A stretch of 47,668 nt of DNA from an uncultured Bacteroidales bacterium (GCA_900318835.1 ONLW01000022.1:1-47668); one strand, 5' to 3'; shown: positions 16,556-26,562, counted from the first letter of the stretch. The notes: generated from the letters alone by a model not told the origin. Numbers and translations: made by a program.

Positions 16556-17356
16556 ATGTCCACACCGCAAAAACAGAAGAAAGACCAGTTTGTGGCTTTG
16601 TGTGCCGACTGCCGTGAAGATGCCGAGCATCTACTTCCGACAGTTAAATTGTTGGCCAACAGTCTTCGCAAGGGCATCATCCTTTTTACAACCGCCAAAG
16701 ACGGCGACAGCTGGGTGGAAGGATTTGGCGTGACTTATGCGGCACTGAAGAGCGACTGGCCAACCGTGGTGGAAGCCATGCCCACAGTTTTCAACGTGGT
16801 GTTGGCGGTAACCTTGGCCGACCATAAAGCTCCGCGTGGTAGTTCTGCCCATCCACGACAATTGCTGAAGAATTTCAGACAGGCCAAGATAGCCTATCTG
16901 GTTATATCGGCAGACTCCACCCCTCCCTTCACGACAGAAAGCGTGGCTTTGACCCTCGACCACCAGAGGGAGAGCAAGGAGAAGCTTTTGTGGGCCACCT
17001 ATTTCAAACGTTTTTGTGGAAGTGAAGTAGTTGTGTATCATCACCCCTATACCGACCTTGCCTTTCGGCAACGACTTGACAACAATGTCCGCTATTTGGA
17101 AAAAGTATTCTCTTCGCTGAACCTCACCTATCGCCTACAGGTCCTTCCCGCCGGCAATCAATTTGCAAATCCTGACATCAAGGCCGTTGACCAGCCTGAC
17201 GTCGACTTGTTTATTTCCCTTGTTCCAGATGACCGCGATCGCGACCTATTCGATATCTTCTCGCCACCGCAGGCGCTTCGTCTGTTAAAACATGCAGCTC
17301 CAATTCCCATCCTCTTTTTGAACCAACGGGACAATTTGTATATCTTGTGTGACTAA
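16556..17356 (+). CDS. Conserved hypothetical, possible universal-stress-like (HUP) fold
   Basis: 266 residues, no signal peptide, starting 3 bases after the T9SS gene and so probably co-transcribed. The N-terminal segment FVALCADCREDAEHLLPTVKLLANSLRKGIILF alternates strand and helix as in UspA-type proteins, and the end AAPIPILFLNQRDNLYILCD resembles the last strand of such folds. No ATP-binding motif is evident. I do not recognise a named family; the fold assignment is inference. Confidence 0.6.
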   Translation: MSTPQKQKKDQFVALCADCREDAEHLLPTVKLLANSLRKGIILFTTAKDGDSWVEGFGVTYAALKSDWPTVVEAMPTVFNVVLAVTLADHKAPRGSSAHPRQLLKNFRQAKIAYLVISADSTPPFTTESVALTLDHQRESKEKLLWATYFKRFCGSEVVVYHHPYTDLAFRQRLDNNVRYLEKVFSSLNLTYRLQVLPAGNQFANPDIKAVDQPDVDLFISLVPDDRDRDLFDIFSPPQALRLLKHAAPIPILFLNQRDNLYILCD

Positions 17357-17404
17357 AAAAATATCTGGTTTTTCGGATAATTTGTTTGTTATTAGATATT
17401 TTTG

Positions 17405-17412
17405 TATATTTG
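17405..17412 (+). promoter_or_regulatory. Bacteroidetes promoter of the lipoprotein gene
   Basis: TATATTTG followed by CA, with TTTG about 20 bases upstream. It lies 67 bases before the lipoprotein start at 17,479. Confidence 0.7.
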
Positions 17413-17478
17413 CAAATAATATATATATTATCCGGAAAATATAACAAACTGAAATATAAACAATAAAAGTAGAATACC

Positions 17479-18789
17479 ATGAGAAAAATTATGCTTTTTG
17501 CAGCCGCACTCTTTATCGCTGGTGCGATGACATCATGTCTTCGTGGCGACGATTTGGAGATGTTCCGCCATCCGATACATGTTACCGGAACCGTCAATCC
17601 CCAGTACGGCATCCCCGTGGCCTCTGGCGAGTTGAACATCAACGACTTGCTCTCCAGTTTCAGCTCCGACTACTCTGGAATGATAACCGACGATGAGATT
17701 ATCACTGTGACATACGACACCTCTCTGAGCGACACCATCAGGGCATTGAGTAATGTGTCTTTCAAAAACAGTCGTAAAATCAAACCCCGTATTGATCAGG
17801 CCAAAGAAATGTGGCTGACGAAGGACACCACTCTGATGGACACTATCGATATCGACTTCTTCAATGATGTCGACTATGCAGGACAAATCGACATTGACCA
17901 TATATGGCTCACCCTCAAGGTGGGTGCTTATGGCAAGGGAGCACGCGATTTCATTGGCAACAACGTAAGAGCCCGATTCCTTGATCTACAAATTTCCTAT
18001 GAGGATCACAACGGCGTGCTTAGAAATTTTGGAGGAATGCCCAGTGCTTATGCCGAAATCAACAACATCTTCGATGGTTTCAACAAGCACTTCGATAGTG
18101 TTGACATTGCCGATATTGTCAACGACATGCCGCGTCGCATCATCACGGCTTACACCTTCCGTTTCCAGGTCAGCTCCAGCCTTATGACAAGCAACATCAT
18201 GTCCATGCCCTACGCCCAAATCCTCGATAGCATCCAGATGACCGAACTTATCTACTCGGCCGACCTGCATATTTCCCTTCCCCTCAGTGTCGAGTTCCAC
18301 AACATGAAATACAACTTCCCGGTCGACCTTGGCGATGGCCTTTCCTCAGTTAACCTTGACTCTATCGTTGCCTCCATCTCGTCGGACATCAATTTTGACA
18401 TCGACAGTGCCCGTTTCCGTTTAACCCTGCTTAACGGCATACCTTTGACCCTCTCCCTGACCGCCACTATGCAGGATGCCTATGGTAATAATCTGATACG
18501 CCTGTTTAACAACAAAACCATTGCAGCTGCCGAGTTGGCACCTAACCCCAGCAACCCCAGCCAGTGGGAGGCTGCCAGCGAGAAAGAGACCATCATTGAA
18601 GCTCCCCTTTCGGCAGTCGACATAGACAACTTGAAAAATGCCAAAACACTGATGATCACCTTCAAGGTTGATAGTCAAAGCAAACACGTCTGTATCCGCC
18701 GTTCCGACTCTTTGAAGTTGAAAGGATTCCTTATTTTGAGTCCGTCTCTGGGTGTGGATATTCCTGTAACCAACAATGGTATTCTTTAA
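17479..18789 (+). CDS. Hypothetical envelope lipoprotein
   Basis: 436 residues. A lipoprotein signal peptide is clear: MRKIMLFAAALFIAGAMTSC, with the lipid-bearing Cys at residue 20. The rest is rich in beta-strand-like segments with many Asp/Asn and no Cys apart from one near the end. I do not recognise the family. It precedes a barrel protein gene by 22 bases and probably works with it at the outer membrane (inference from neighbourhood). Confidence 0.75.
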   Translation: MRKIMLFAAALFIAGAMTSCLRGDDLEMFRHPIHVTGTVNPQYGIPVASGELNINDLLSSFSSDYSGMITDDEIITVTYDTSLSDTIRALSNVSFKNSRKIKPRIDQAKEMWLTKDTTLMDTIDIDFFNDVDYAGQIDIDHIWLTLKVGAYGKGARDFIGNNVRARFLDLQISYEDHNGVLRNFGGMPSAYAEINNIFDGFNKHFDSVDIADIVNDMPRRIITAYTFRFQVSSSLMTSNIMSMPYAQILDSIQMTELIYSADLHISLPLSVEFHNMKYNFPVDLGDGLSSVNLDSIVASISSDINFDIDSARFRLTLLNGIPLTLSLTATMQDAYGNNLIRLFNNKTIAAAELAPNPSNPSQWEAASEKETIIEAPLSAVDIDNLKNAKTLMITFKVDSQSKHVCIRRSDSLKLKGFLILSPSLGVDIPVTNNGIL

Positions 18790-18811
18790 CATAAAATGAG
18801 GAGGAAAAAAT

Positions 18812-20257
18812 ATGAATAAGAAAATATTATTTTTTGTCCTGGTCGTTGCTTTCAGTATTCCAATGAACGCCCAGTTCGGCTATAGTGAGACCAACAATCT
18901 CTTCTACCATACGCTCCGCACCCCGCAATCAAACATCGACAACCCAGCCTTCTTCCCCACTAATAATACATTCTATTTGATGCTCCCTGGAGCTGATATC
19001 CAGTTCGGCAGTCCCATCGCGTTCAAGAATGTCATTTATTATGACAATGCGTCCCAGCGCACACTTATCAATCTCGATACCATTTTCAAAAACATAGATG
19101 GTCAGTTCCGCATGGGCGCCAATGTCAACCTTCTGGGCTTCGGCTTCAAGGTCAAGAACATGTTCTTTAACTTCAACACACGCCTTGTCAATAATATCAA
19201 TGCTGGTCTTTCCAAATCCACCATCGACGCCCTCCTTCAAGGTAACATGGACGGCAATGGAAACCTCATTCCCAGAGTTGAACTTTTGAACAGTGATATT
19301 ATCAACCTCACCTCCTATCTGGAGAGTGGACTCGGTTTTGCTTATGAGATTGAACCCATTAACCTCACCGTCGGTGTCCGTGCCAAACTGCTTTTCGGTG
19401 TTGCCAATATGCAGACTGACAACACCAAGATTGTCTTCAACTCTACCAATGATTCTCTCCACGCCAACCTCTACTACGAAATCCAGACCTCCACATGTGT
19501 CCCCTATGACACAAACCAGAAGAAATTCATCTTCAACATGGGAGACATTCTCAGTAATCGAAATACAGGTGTTTCTTTCGACATCGGTGCCAAATACAAC
19601 TTCGGCCCCTTCACATTCTCTTTCTCCATCATCGACCTCACTGCTGGCATCCATTGGAAAAACAATGTTACCACTTGGCGACCCTCTGGTGGACAAGGTA
19701 CCATCACCTTCAATGGTATGGATGTCTCCACTATGCTCAATGGCGGTAACTTCAATATCGACTCTCTTACCACCTATCTGCGCAACCAGTTCTCCGACAT
19801 GACACCCACGCAGGACAATGCCGGTGAATATTGGTTCTCCATCCCCACCAAAATCAACCTTGGTGCCAGCTACAGTTTCGCCAAGATTCTTCGTGCAGGC
19901 CTTCTTTTCCATGGCCAGTTCGACCGTGGTCTTCTCTCCAAAAGTACCTTGAAATCCGGATCTGGTGCCGATGTTTCCAATACCTTCCGTTTCAACACCA
20001 CCCTCTCGCTTGGCGTCAACCTCTACAACTGGGCAGAAATCATCGTGGGCAACTCACTGGTCTTCGACAGCAAGAAAGCTGACTTCTTCAACCCTGGTGT
20101 CGGACTCGTCTTCACACCTTTCACCGTCTTCCAACTCTATTTTATGGCCGACTATATCAGCGACTTCTACCTTGTCGAATCCAAGGCATTCAATATTCGT
20201 CTTGGTCTCAACCTGCTCTTTGGCAAAGGTGGTCGCTCTGTAGTCACAGCCGAATAA
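18812..20257 (+). CDS. Outer-membrane beta-barrel protein, DUF5723-like
   Basis: 481 residues with signal peptide MNKKILFFVLVVAFSIPMNAQ. The start of the mature part, with NPAFFPTNNTFYLMLPGADIQFGSP, is typical of DUF5723 proteins, followed by many amphipathic strands ending in aromatic residues (FTFSFSIIDL, VFQLYFMADYISDFYL). Predicted barrel of unknown cargo. A GGAGG ribosome site is present, unusual for this genome. Likely in an operon with the lipoprotein upstream. Confidence 0.75.
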   Translation: MNKKILFFVLVVAFSIPMNAQFGYSETNNLFYHTLRTPQSNIDNPAFFPTNNTFYLMLPGADIQFGSPIAFKNVIYYDNASQRTLINLDTIFKNIDGQFRMGANVNLLGFGFKVKNMFFNFNTRLVNNINAGLSKSTIDALLQGNMDGNGNLIPRVELLNSDIINLTSYLESGLGFAYEIEPINLTVGVRAKLLFGVANMQTDNTKIVFNSTNDSLHANLYYEIQTSTCVPYDTNQKKFIFNMGDILSNRNTGVSFDIGAKYNFGPFTFSFSIIDLTAGIHWKNNVTTWRPSGGQGTITFNGMDVSTMLNGGNFNIDSLTTYLRNQFSDMTPTQDNAGEYWFSIPTKINLGASYSFAKILRAGLLFHGQFDRGLLSKSTLKSGSGADVSNTFRFNTTLSLGVNLYNWAEIIVGNSLVFDSKKADFFNPGVGLVFTPFTVFQLYFMADYISDFYLVESKAFNIRLGLNLLFGKGGRSVVTAE

Positions 20258-20290
20258 ACAGACACATTAATTCAAAAATACATCAACAAG

Positions 20291-21595
20291 TTGAACATTA
20301 TCGCCATCGTAGGCCGACCGAATGTCGGCAAATCAACACTCTTCAACCGCCTTACCGAGAGCCGCGACGCCATTGTTGACGAGACCGCTGGCGTCACCCG
20401 CGACCGCCAGTACGGCCACTCCGACTGGAACGGCAAACGATTCTCCGTCATTGACACCGGAGGTTATGTCATGGGAGGCGACGACGAATTTGAAGTGGAA
20501 ATCCGCAAGCAAGTCTCCCTGGCTATCGACGAGGCCGATGTCATTCTCTTCCTTGTCGACGCCCGCGAGGGTCTTACTCCCATGGACGAAGATGTTGCCG
20601 AGATGCTGCGCAAATGCCCCAAGCCTGTAGTGTTGGCTGCCAACAAGGTCGACAATAGCGCTCAGATGGATACCCTTGCCGAGTTCTACTCCCTTGGCCT
20701 TGGCGACCCCTACCCCATTGCTGGTGTCACCGGTAGCGGCACGGGCGACCTCCTCGATGCCTTGGTCAAGGACTTTGACTCCGGCGAAGACGATCCCACC
20801 GACGGTCTGCCACGCATTGCCGTGGTGGGACGTCCCAATGTGGGAAAAAGTTCCTTTATTAATATGATTACAGGCAAACACCGCTCCGTTGTAACCCCCA
20901 TCGCGGGCACCACGCGCGACAGCGTCTATTCGCATTACAACCTCTTCGGCTTCGACTTCAACTTTGTCGACACAGCTGGCCTGCGCCGTAAGAGCAAGGT
21001 CTCCGAGGACCTGGAGTTCTACTCCGTCATGCGCTCCATCCGCTCTATCGAAGCCGCAGATGTCTGCATCCTCATGCTCGACGCTTCTCAAGGCCTTGAA
21101 CAGCAGGACCTCAACATCTTCTCCCTCATCCAGCGCAACCACAAGGGTGTGGTCGTCGTGGTTAACAAATGGGATCTCGTACAGAAAGAGACCAACACAC
21201 ACCGCGACTACGAGAAACTGATCAAAGAACGCATCGCCCCCTTCGACGATGTGCCCATTATCTTCACTTCCGTCATCAACAAGCAGCGCATCTTCAAAGT
21301 ACTGGAGACTGCCAAGCAGGTCTACGAGGCCCGCAGCCGCCGCATCTCCACCGCTGAGCTCAACGACACGCTGTTGCCGATAGTCAAAGAGCAGAACCCG
21401 CCGCCCTCAGTTAAAGGCAAATGGGTCAAAATTAAATATATCACCCAGTTACCCACGGCCTACCCGCAGTTCGTCTTTTTCTGCAACCTGCCACAGTATG
21501 TCCGCGATCCCTACAAACGCTTCGTAGAGAACCGCATGCGCGAATTATGGGACTTCCACGGAGTTCCGATGACCATTTATTTCCGAGCAAAATAG
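20291..21595 (+). CDS. der: Ribosome biogenesis GTPase Der (EngA)
   Basis: 434 residues with two tandem GTPase domains and a C-terminal KH-like domain. First P-loop GRPNVGKST near residues 7-15 and second GRPNVGKSS near 179-187; switch motifs ETAGVTRDR and AGTTRDS; NKVD and NKWD for guanine recognition. The C-terminal end [10 protein letters not shown] is typical. It acts in 50S subunit assembly. The start codon is TTG at 20,291; no in-frame ATG is close enough to keep the first P-loop. Confidence 0.96.
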   Translation: MNIIAIVGRPNVGKSTLFNRLTESRDAIVDETAGVTRDRQYGHSDWNGKRFSVIDTGGYVMGGDDEFEVEIRKQVSLAIDEADVILFLVDAREGLTPMDEDVAEMLRKCPKPVVLAANKVDNSAQMDTLAEFYSLGLGDPYPIAGVTGSGTGDLLDALVKDFDSGEDDPTDGLPRIAVVGRPNVGKSSFINMITGKHRSVVTPIAGTTRDSVYSHYNLFGFDFNFVDTAGLRRKSKVSEDLEFYSVMRSIRSIEAADVCILMLDASQGLEQQDLNIFSLIQRNHKGVVVVVNKWDLVQKETNTHRDYEKLIKERIAPFDDVPIIFTSVINKQRIFKVLETAKQVYEARSRRISTAELNDTLLPIVKEQNPPPSVKGKWVKIKYITQLPTAYPQFVFFCNLPQYVRDPYKRFVENRMRELWDFHGVPMTIYFRAK

Positions 21596-21639
21596 CACAC
21601 TCGAACAATCAAGCATTCAAACATCAAACAATAATAACC

Positions 21640-21954
21640 ATGAAAGTCACAGAAGAAAACTTCAACGAAATGATTGCCTCTGGCAAGCCCGTGATGGTAG
21701 ATTTTGGTGCCACCTGGTGCGGCCCCTGCAAAGCCCTCGCCCCTCGCATCGAGGAGATTGAGAAAGAGTACGAAGGCAAAGCCATGATTGGCACCGCTGA
21801 CGTCGACGAATGCAGCGACCTCGCTGCCAAGTTCCGCATCCGCAACGTCCCCACCGTTCTCTTCTTCAAGGCCGGTTCCGACCAGCCCGTCGACAAGAGT
21901 GTGGGACTCGTCGCCAAAGAAACCCTCACCGAGAAACTTAACGCCCTGCTCTAA
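21640..21954 (+). CDS. trxA: Thioredoxin
   Basis: 104-residue cytosolic thioredoxin with the canonical active site W26-C27-G-P-C30 and the cis-Pro segment IRNVPTVLFF. Length is standard. The ATG at 21,640 is chosen; a longer open frame upstream overlaps der. The 44-base leader contains AATCAAGCATTCAAAC octamer repeats like those before mmdA. Confidence 0.94.
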   Translation: MKVTEENFNEMIASGKPVMVDFGATWCGPCKALAPRIEEIEKEYEGKAMIGTADVDECSDLAAKFRIRNVPTVLFFKAGSDQPVDKSVGLVAKETLTEKLNALL

Positions 21955-21984
21955 TGGAGCGCCGACATCTTGTCGGCATTAACA

Positions 21985-22938
21985 ATGGACCAAAGTCAGA
22001 TTTCTCGCTACAAATCGCTGGACTTTTATGCCCGTCAGGTGGTTGAAGGCTTCATCACCGGCAGGCATAAAAGTCCTTTTCATGGATTCTCTGTCGAGTT
22101 CTCCGACTACCGCCAGTACAACACTGGCGAGAGCACCAAGAACATCGACTGGCATCTTTACGGCCGCACCGACCGTCTCTATGTCAAGCAGTTTGAAGAG
22201 GAGACCAATCTGCGCTGCCAACTGGTGATTGACCAGAGTGGATCCATGCTCTTCCCCACCGAGTGTCACGGTGATATCGGGCACCCTAACAAACTCACAT
22301 TCTCCGTCTATGCCGCCGCCGTGCTGATAGAGATTCTACACCGTCAGCGCGACGCCTTCGGCCTCAGCCTCTTCAGCGGACAAATCGACCAGCAGACGCC
22401 TTGCCGCTCCAGCAGTGTCCACCAGCAATACCTGCTGGGATTGCTCGATGGCTTGTTGCAACCTGTCAACAAAGATACCCATCGCGAGACATCGCTGGCA
22501 GAGACCATCCACCTCACCGCCGAGCAACTCCACAAGCGCTCCCTCGTCGTCCTCTTCACCGACGCCTTCACCCATCCTGATAACTCAGGCAATCAAGCAA
22601 TCAAGCAATCAAGCAATCAGGAGGCCCTCTTCGACGCCCTGCGTCACCTCCGACACAATAAGCACGAAGTCATCATCTTCCACACCTACGACTTCGCCCA
22701 CGAGGTCAACCTCGACTACGACTCGCGGCCTCATCTCTTCATCGACCTCGAGAGTGGCCGCCAGTTGAAGGTTCAGCCCGAGGAGGTTGCCGATGCCTAT
22801 CGCAGCCAGATGACGGAACTCTTCGCCACCCTGCGCCAACGCGCCATGCAGTACCGCATCGACTACGTCCCCGTCGACATCGCCCAGGGTTTCCATCAGA
22901 TACTTCTTCCATTTCTCCTCAAACGTAGTAAGATATGA
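21985..22938 (+). CDS. DUF58 domain protein (MoxR-associated type)
   Basis: 317 residues. DUF58 hallmark near the start: SPFHGFSVEFSDYRQYNTGE followed by KNIDWHLYGRTDRLYVKQFEEE, then a vWA-like core QLVIDQSGSM (metal-site DxSxS). Usually paired with a MoxR AAA ATPase for metal insertion or envelope assembly; no MoxR gene is in the window. The ATG at 21,985 is chosen over a TTG 15 bases upstream that falls in a hairpin GCCGACA-tc-TTGTCGGC. Odd feature: residues about 201-213 (NQAIKQSSNQ) come from an octamer DNA repeat inserted in frame between two conserved blocks. Confidence 0.85.
   Translation: MDQSQISRYKSLDFYARQVVEGFITGRHKSPFHGFSVEFSDYRQYNTGESTKNIDWHLYGRTDRLYVKQFEEETNLRCQLVIDQSGSMLFPTECHGDIGHPNKLTFSVYAAAVLIEILHRQRDAFGLSLFSGQIDQQTPCRSSSVHQQYLLGLLDGLLQPVNKDTHRETSLAETIHLTAEQLHKRSLVVLFTDAFTHPDNSGNQAIKQSSNQEALFDALRHLRHNKHEVIIFHTYDFAHEVNLDYDSRPHLFIDLESGRQLKVQPEEVADAYRSQMTELFATLRQRAMQYRIDYVPVDIAQGFHQILLPFLLKRSKI
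22588..22620 (+). repeat. In-frame AATCAAGC octamer array within the DUF58 gene
   Basis: AATCAAGC is repeated about four times in tandem. The same octamer family forms intergenic arrays near 21,604 and at 46,629-46,753. Confidence 0.85.
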
Positions 22939-23549
22939 ACTACGCTCCCTACGCCTTTATGCCCAAGGAAAAGCCCTACGCGCTCTATGTCCACGGCATG
23001 GGCAGCGGAGCCAAGAGCGGCACCAAGTCGTCGCGGGGCCATTACCTCGACGGCTACGAATGGCTCTCGCCCGAACTGCCGGTGGAATCCGAGGAGGCCA
23101 TGGCCATCCTGGAGAATTATGTCAACGTTTTATCCCCTGCCCTCATCGAAGGCACCTCGCGCGGCGGACTTTACCTTCTGTATCTCGACGCCTCCGAGGC
23201 CGTCAAGATGGCCATCAACCCCACCTATAACATCGAGACCACCCTGCACTGCAAGCACCCCTACCACTGCGAACGTGAGGACGGCGCCACCGAATACACC
23301 ATCAACGAACCCCTGGTCAAACGCTACGTGGCCGTGCGCGACCAGGGCATCCCGCGTGCCGCGAAACGCATGGTGGCACTCTTCTCCACCGACGACGAGC
23401 TGGTGGGCCGCGAACCCGCCAAGCAGAACGCGGCCGCACTACAACATCTTGGCTACGAGATTCTTTGGTGCGACAAGTTCGGCCACCGCCTCAACCAGCC
23501 CGCCGCCAAGCTCCTCTCAAAAATCCTCCTCGAAAACGATAATCAATAA
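22935..23549 (+). CDS. YqiA/YcfP-type alpha/beta-hydrolase, copy 1
   Basis: 204-residue small esterase-like protein. Oxyanion/nucleophile region GTSRGGLYLLYL (Ser 75), acid region LFSTDDELVG and His in DKFGHRLNQPA complete the triad. ATG overlaps the DUF58 stop (ATGA). It is a close paralogue of the gene at 26,563. Differences: GTSRGG instead of GTSLGG at the elbow, and a shorter loop (TLHCKHPYHCE versus TLRRIGYGKHPYHCE). The UPF0227 family has acyl-ester hydrolase activity in vitro; the substrate here is unknown. Confidence 0.85.
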   Translation: MNYAPYAFMPKEKPYALYVHGMGSGAKSGTKSSRGHYLDGYEWLSPELPVESEEAMAILENYVNVLSPALIEGTSRGGLYLLYLDASEAVKMAINPTYNIETTLHCKHPYHCEREDGATEYTINEPLVKRYVAVRDQGIPRAAKRMVALFSTDDELVGREPAKQNAAALQHLGYEILWCDKFGHRLNQPAAKLLSKILLENDNQ

Positions 23550-24604
23550 TGATGGGAATCATTGGGAAATTTTTGTCAATATTGTTTCGGCTCTTCCTCA
23601 TCGTCGCCGGTGGGGGCTTGACCTACGCCGCCTATCATGGTATTGAACTAATCATCAAGAATGGGCAGTTTCAATGGGAAGAGATTTTGACCATGGGCAT
23701 TTGTGGAGGTTGCATGTGTCTGGGTGTTTGCGGTGTCATCATCGGCATCTGGTACAGAAAAATCATGGATAAGTCGTACGAGCAGGAAGCCGCGAAGGAG
23801 CGGAAACGCAAAATAAAGGAGCGCGAGCGTTCACGCGAAGAGCGTCTGCGTCGCGATCGCCGTGGAGAAATTGCCGGGGTGCTGCTGGCCTTCGGATTGG
23901 CGGCTGTCGTCCTCTACTTTTTCTATCCCAAAAATGAAGACGAAATCGACTCCGGGCAGATTGCCTTCGGCATCGGCTTGGTGGGCTATTTCATTTACTT
24001 AGGCTACAGCCCGCTAAAACACCTCATAGCCACCCGCAAAGATTGGAAGACCGCCTCGGCCGACGATTTCGAGATGAAAACCTTGCAGAAGATTGAGAGG
24101 CTGAAATCGTGGCACCTGTCCGACGACATACTGATTACCGCCACCGAGGACGGCGACATCCGCGATGCCCTCGAGGATTATGTCGAGTACGATGTGACCA
24201 ACTACGTCAACGGCGCAGCGCAACTCTGGCAGCTAGAGAAGAAACGCTACGCCATCACCTTCCCCTGCGGTGTGAACCGCCTGCAACTGATGCAGATGAT
24301 GTGTGAACTATGCAACCAGTGCAGCGACATACGTCTCTGGATGCCGTCGCGTGTCACCAAGCGCACCACGGGGCAATGGACCCTGGCCATATTCGATGAC
24401 GAGGGCTACCTCGTGGCCGCCAGCGACGACGGTCGCCAGTGGAGAGTGGCCGATGATGACTACTACGACCTCCTTTTCATCCCTTCCAACTCCTACCACC
24501 TCACCTTCCAGCCCCGCCCCAACATCGACTTCTCCTCCGCCCAAAAGAAAGCCCTGTATTATCAAAATGAAATTTACATAAAGATTGAAAATATTGAAGA
24601 ATGA
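23549..24604 (+). CDS. Hypothetical membrane protein with charged linker
   Basis: 351 residues. Two N-terminal hydrophobic segments (LSILFRLFLIVAGGGLTYAA and MGICGGCMCLGVCGVIIGIW), a very basic stretch (ERKRKIKERERSREERLRRDRR), a second pair of hydrophobic segments (IAGVLLAFGLAAVVLYFFY, FGIGLVGYFIYLGYS), then about 200 soluble residues. I do not recognise the family. The start overlaps the previous stop by one base and the end overlaps the next start, so it is inside an operon. Confidence 0.7.
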   Translation: MMGIIGKFLSILFRLFLIVAGGGLTYAAYHGIELIIKNGQFQWEEILTMGICGGCMCLGVCGVIIGIWYRKIMDKSYEQEAAKERKRKIKERERSREERLRRDRRGEIAGVLLAFGLAAVVLYFFYPKNEDEIDSGQIAFGIGLVGYFIYLGYSPLKHLIATRKDWKTASADDFEMKTLQKIERLKSWHLSDDILITATEDGDIRDALEDYVEYDVTNYVNGAAQLWQLEKKRYAITFPCGVNRLQLMQMMCELCNQCSDIRLWMPSRVTKRTTGQWTLAIFDDEGYLVAASDDGRQWRVADDDYYDLLFIPSNSYHLTFQPRPNIDFSSAQKKALYYQNEIYIKIENIEE

Positions 24605-25281
24605 AACAAACGCTAATGAAACTTTCAATGCTTGTCGCACTGGTGGCCATTGGCGGCCACGCCACAGCTCAATGGTCTGTAGGCCTGCGCGGCGGGTGGA
24701 CAACCACCACGATCAGCCGTTACAACGCCGGGCGCATCGACGAGTCCTACGCGCTTCTCCCCGGCCATGAAGCAGGTATTCAAGGCAGTTATACCTTTAA
24801 CAACTGGTTCGCCCTCTGCGCCAACCTCAGCGTTATGCATCGCTCTCACCGCATGGACCGCAATCTCAACTACCTCAACCCCGTCTACACCGAGCATCAC
24901 AACACCTACCTCATGATGCCCGTGATGGCCGACTTCATGTTCGGTGGCAAACGCTTTATGGGGCATATACTGGCCGGTGGCTATGCCGGCTACTGGCTCA
25001 AGGAGCGACGCAACGGTACAACCTACTGGATGACAGACTACAACGTATACTTCGAATCCTTTGACGAGACTCGCGATTTCACCGACGAGGATCTTCGCTT
25101 CAACGCAGGCCTCCTCCTCGGCTTAGGGCTCTCCTACCCCCTTGACAACCACTGGAAAGTGGGTATCGATGCACGCTACTACTACGACCTCACCTCGCAC
25201 CACCGCGGTGACGAACACCTTGCCGACCCACGCTACCTGAACACTGTGGCAATCAACCTTAATATCAACTATGACCTTTAA
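24601..25281 (+). CDS. Outer-membrane beta-barrel (porin-like) protein
   Basis: 226 residues with signal peptide MKQTLMKLSMLVALVAIGGHATAQ, then WSVGLRGGWTTTTISRYNA, typical of the small eight-stranded barrels (PorT/OmpA-barrel-like) of Bacteroidetes. Alternating strands end in IAINLNINYDL-type C-terminal strands. Overlaps the preceding gene by four bases (ATGA). Function unknown; probably an envelope structural or transport protein. Confidence 0.75.
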   Translation: MKQTLMKLSMLVALVAIGGHATAQWSVGLRGGWTTTTISRYNAGRIDESYALLPGHEAGIQGSYTFNNWFALCANLSVMHRSHRMDRNLNYLNPVYTEHHNTYLMMPVMADFMFGGKRFMGHILAGGYAGYWLKERRNGTTYWMTDYNVYFESFDETRDFTDEDLRFNAGLLLGLGLSYPLDNHWKVGIDARYYYDLTSHHRGDEHLADPRYLNTVAINLNINYDL

Positions 25282-25284
25282 GCC

Positions 25285-26559
25285 ATGAAAAAGTACATAT
25301 TAATAATATCTGTCTCAACACTCCTCGTGGTCTCCTGCCGCAAAGAGGCAGACTACATACCCTACGTGGGCGAGTCGCCCAAGTTGGCCTACAATACTTA
25401 TGCCGAGCAGTTTGAATACCTCTGGAAAGTCATGAGCACGGCCTACGTCTTCTGGGACATCGACACTGTCGACTGGGACGCCATCTACGACCGCCTGCTG
25501 CCGCAATTCAAAGACCTCGACGGGAAATACCAAGACAGCGGATTCGTACGCAATTCTGACTTCGAACCCCTTTACGCCAGCATGTTCGGCTCATTGATAG
25601 ACCACCACATGAGAGTCTATGTCGAGAACCTACATCCCCACCCCTCTGAGACCTACCCCAGCATCATCTACATCAATCCAGCAAACATCGAAGTTCCCAC
25701 CCGTCCATACTATTTCGAGGACCGTAACACCGAGCAGGACGGCATCAAGGCATTCCTCAAGACCATTGAGTCGAACTACACCGTGGCGGTCCACGACTCG
25801 GGTACCTTCGCCTTCGACGATGCAGGCATGAGCGCCACCGTCACCCTACACTACTGCCTCTTCCGCCTCTCCGACGGCCGTGTGGTGCCCTACCTTTGGC
25901 AATCAATGGCAGCCCTCACTCCTTTGATGAAGGGCAAAGGCACTCCTGCTGGCAAAGTACTGATTGAGAAATGGCTGCACACCATCTGCGACAGCGCCAA
26001 CCTTGCCGGCATCATCCTCGACAACCGCGCCAACCGCGGCGGCTACCAAGACGACCTCGACTACCTCGTCGGCACCTTCCTCAACGCCCGCGCCACCATC
26101 TTTGAAACCTGCTACAAGGAGGGTCCTGGCCGCCTCGAGTACTCCGCCTGGTGTCCCTACTATCAGGATCCCAACCCCACCTTCCACCGCGACATCACCG
26201 CCGAGGACATCCCCTATGTTATCCTCACCAGCGTCAACAGCGTGAGTATGGGTGAGCTAGAACCCCTTACTGCCAGAGCTGTCCTCCCCACCACCCACAT
26301 CATGGGCGAGCGCACGTGGGGCGGCACCTGTCCCTTACAGCCCGATTGCGAGAACCTCAACTATAACGCCCCCTTCGGTGACAGTTATGACCACCGCGGC
26401 CACTATATCTACTCCTCCACCTTCGCCACCCGCATTGGCGGCCGCCGCCTCGAGAGCATCGGCTGCGAACCCGACGAGGTCTTCAACCGCAAGGACGCCC
26501 CCTCCCAAAGCTTCAAACCTCTCCTTGATGCCGCCCTCAACTACATTCAAAGCCACTAA
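25285..26559 (+). CDS. S41 family peptidase, lipoprotein
   Basis: 424 residues. Lipobox in MKKYILIISVSTLLVVSC, so it is membrane-anchored. An N-terminal helical domain (YAEQFEYLWKVMSTAYVFWDI) is typical of tricorn/CtpA-type S41 proteases of Bacteroidetes. The catalytic core has LAGIILDNRANRGGYQDDL and the serine region TSVNSVSMGELEPL, where the family has the nucleophile Ser. Starts 3 bases after the barrel gene. Likely acts on peptides at the envelope. Confidence 0.82.
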   Translation: MKKYILIISVSTLLVVSCRKEADYIPYVGESPKLAYNTYAEQFEYLWKVMSTAYVFWDIDTVDWDAIYDRLLPQFKDLDGKYQDSGFVRNSDFEPLYASMFGSLIDHHMRVYVENLHPHPSETYPSIIYINPANIEVPTRPYYFEDRNTEQDGIKAFLKTIESNYTVAVHDSGTFAFDDAGMSATVTLHYCLFRLSDGRVVPYLWQSMAALTPLMKGKGTPAGKVLIEKWLHTICDSANLAGIILDNRANRGGYQDDLDYLVGTFLNARATIFETCYKEGPGRLEYSAWCPYYQDPNPTFHRDITAEDIPYVILTSVNSVSMGELEPLTARAVLPTTHIMGERTWGGTCPLQPDCENLNYNAPFGDSYDHRGHYIYSSTFATRIGGRRLESIGCEPDEVFNRKDAPSQSFKPLLDAALNYIQSH

Positions 26560-26562
26560 GTT

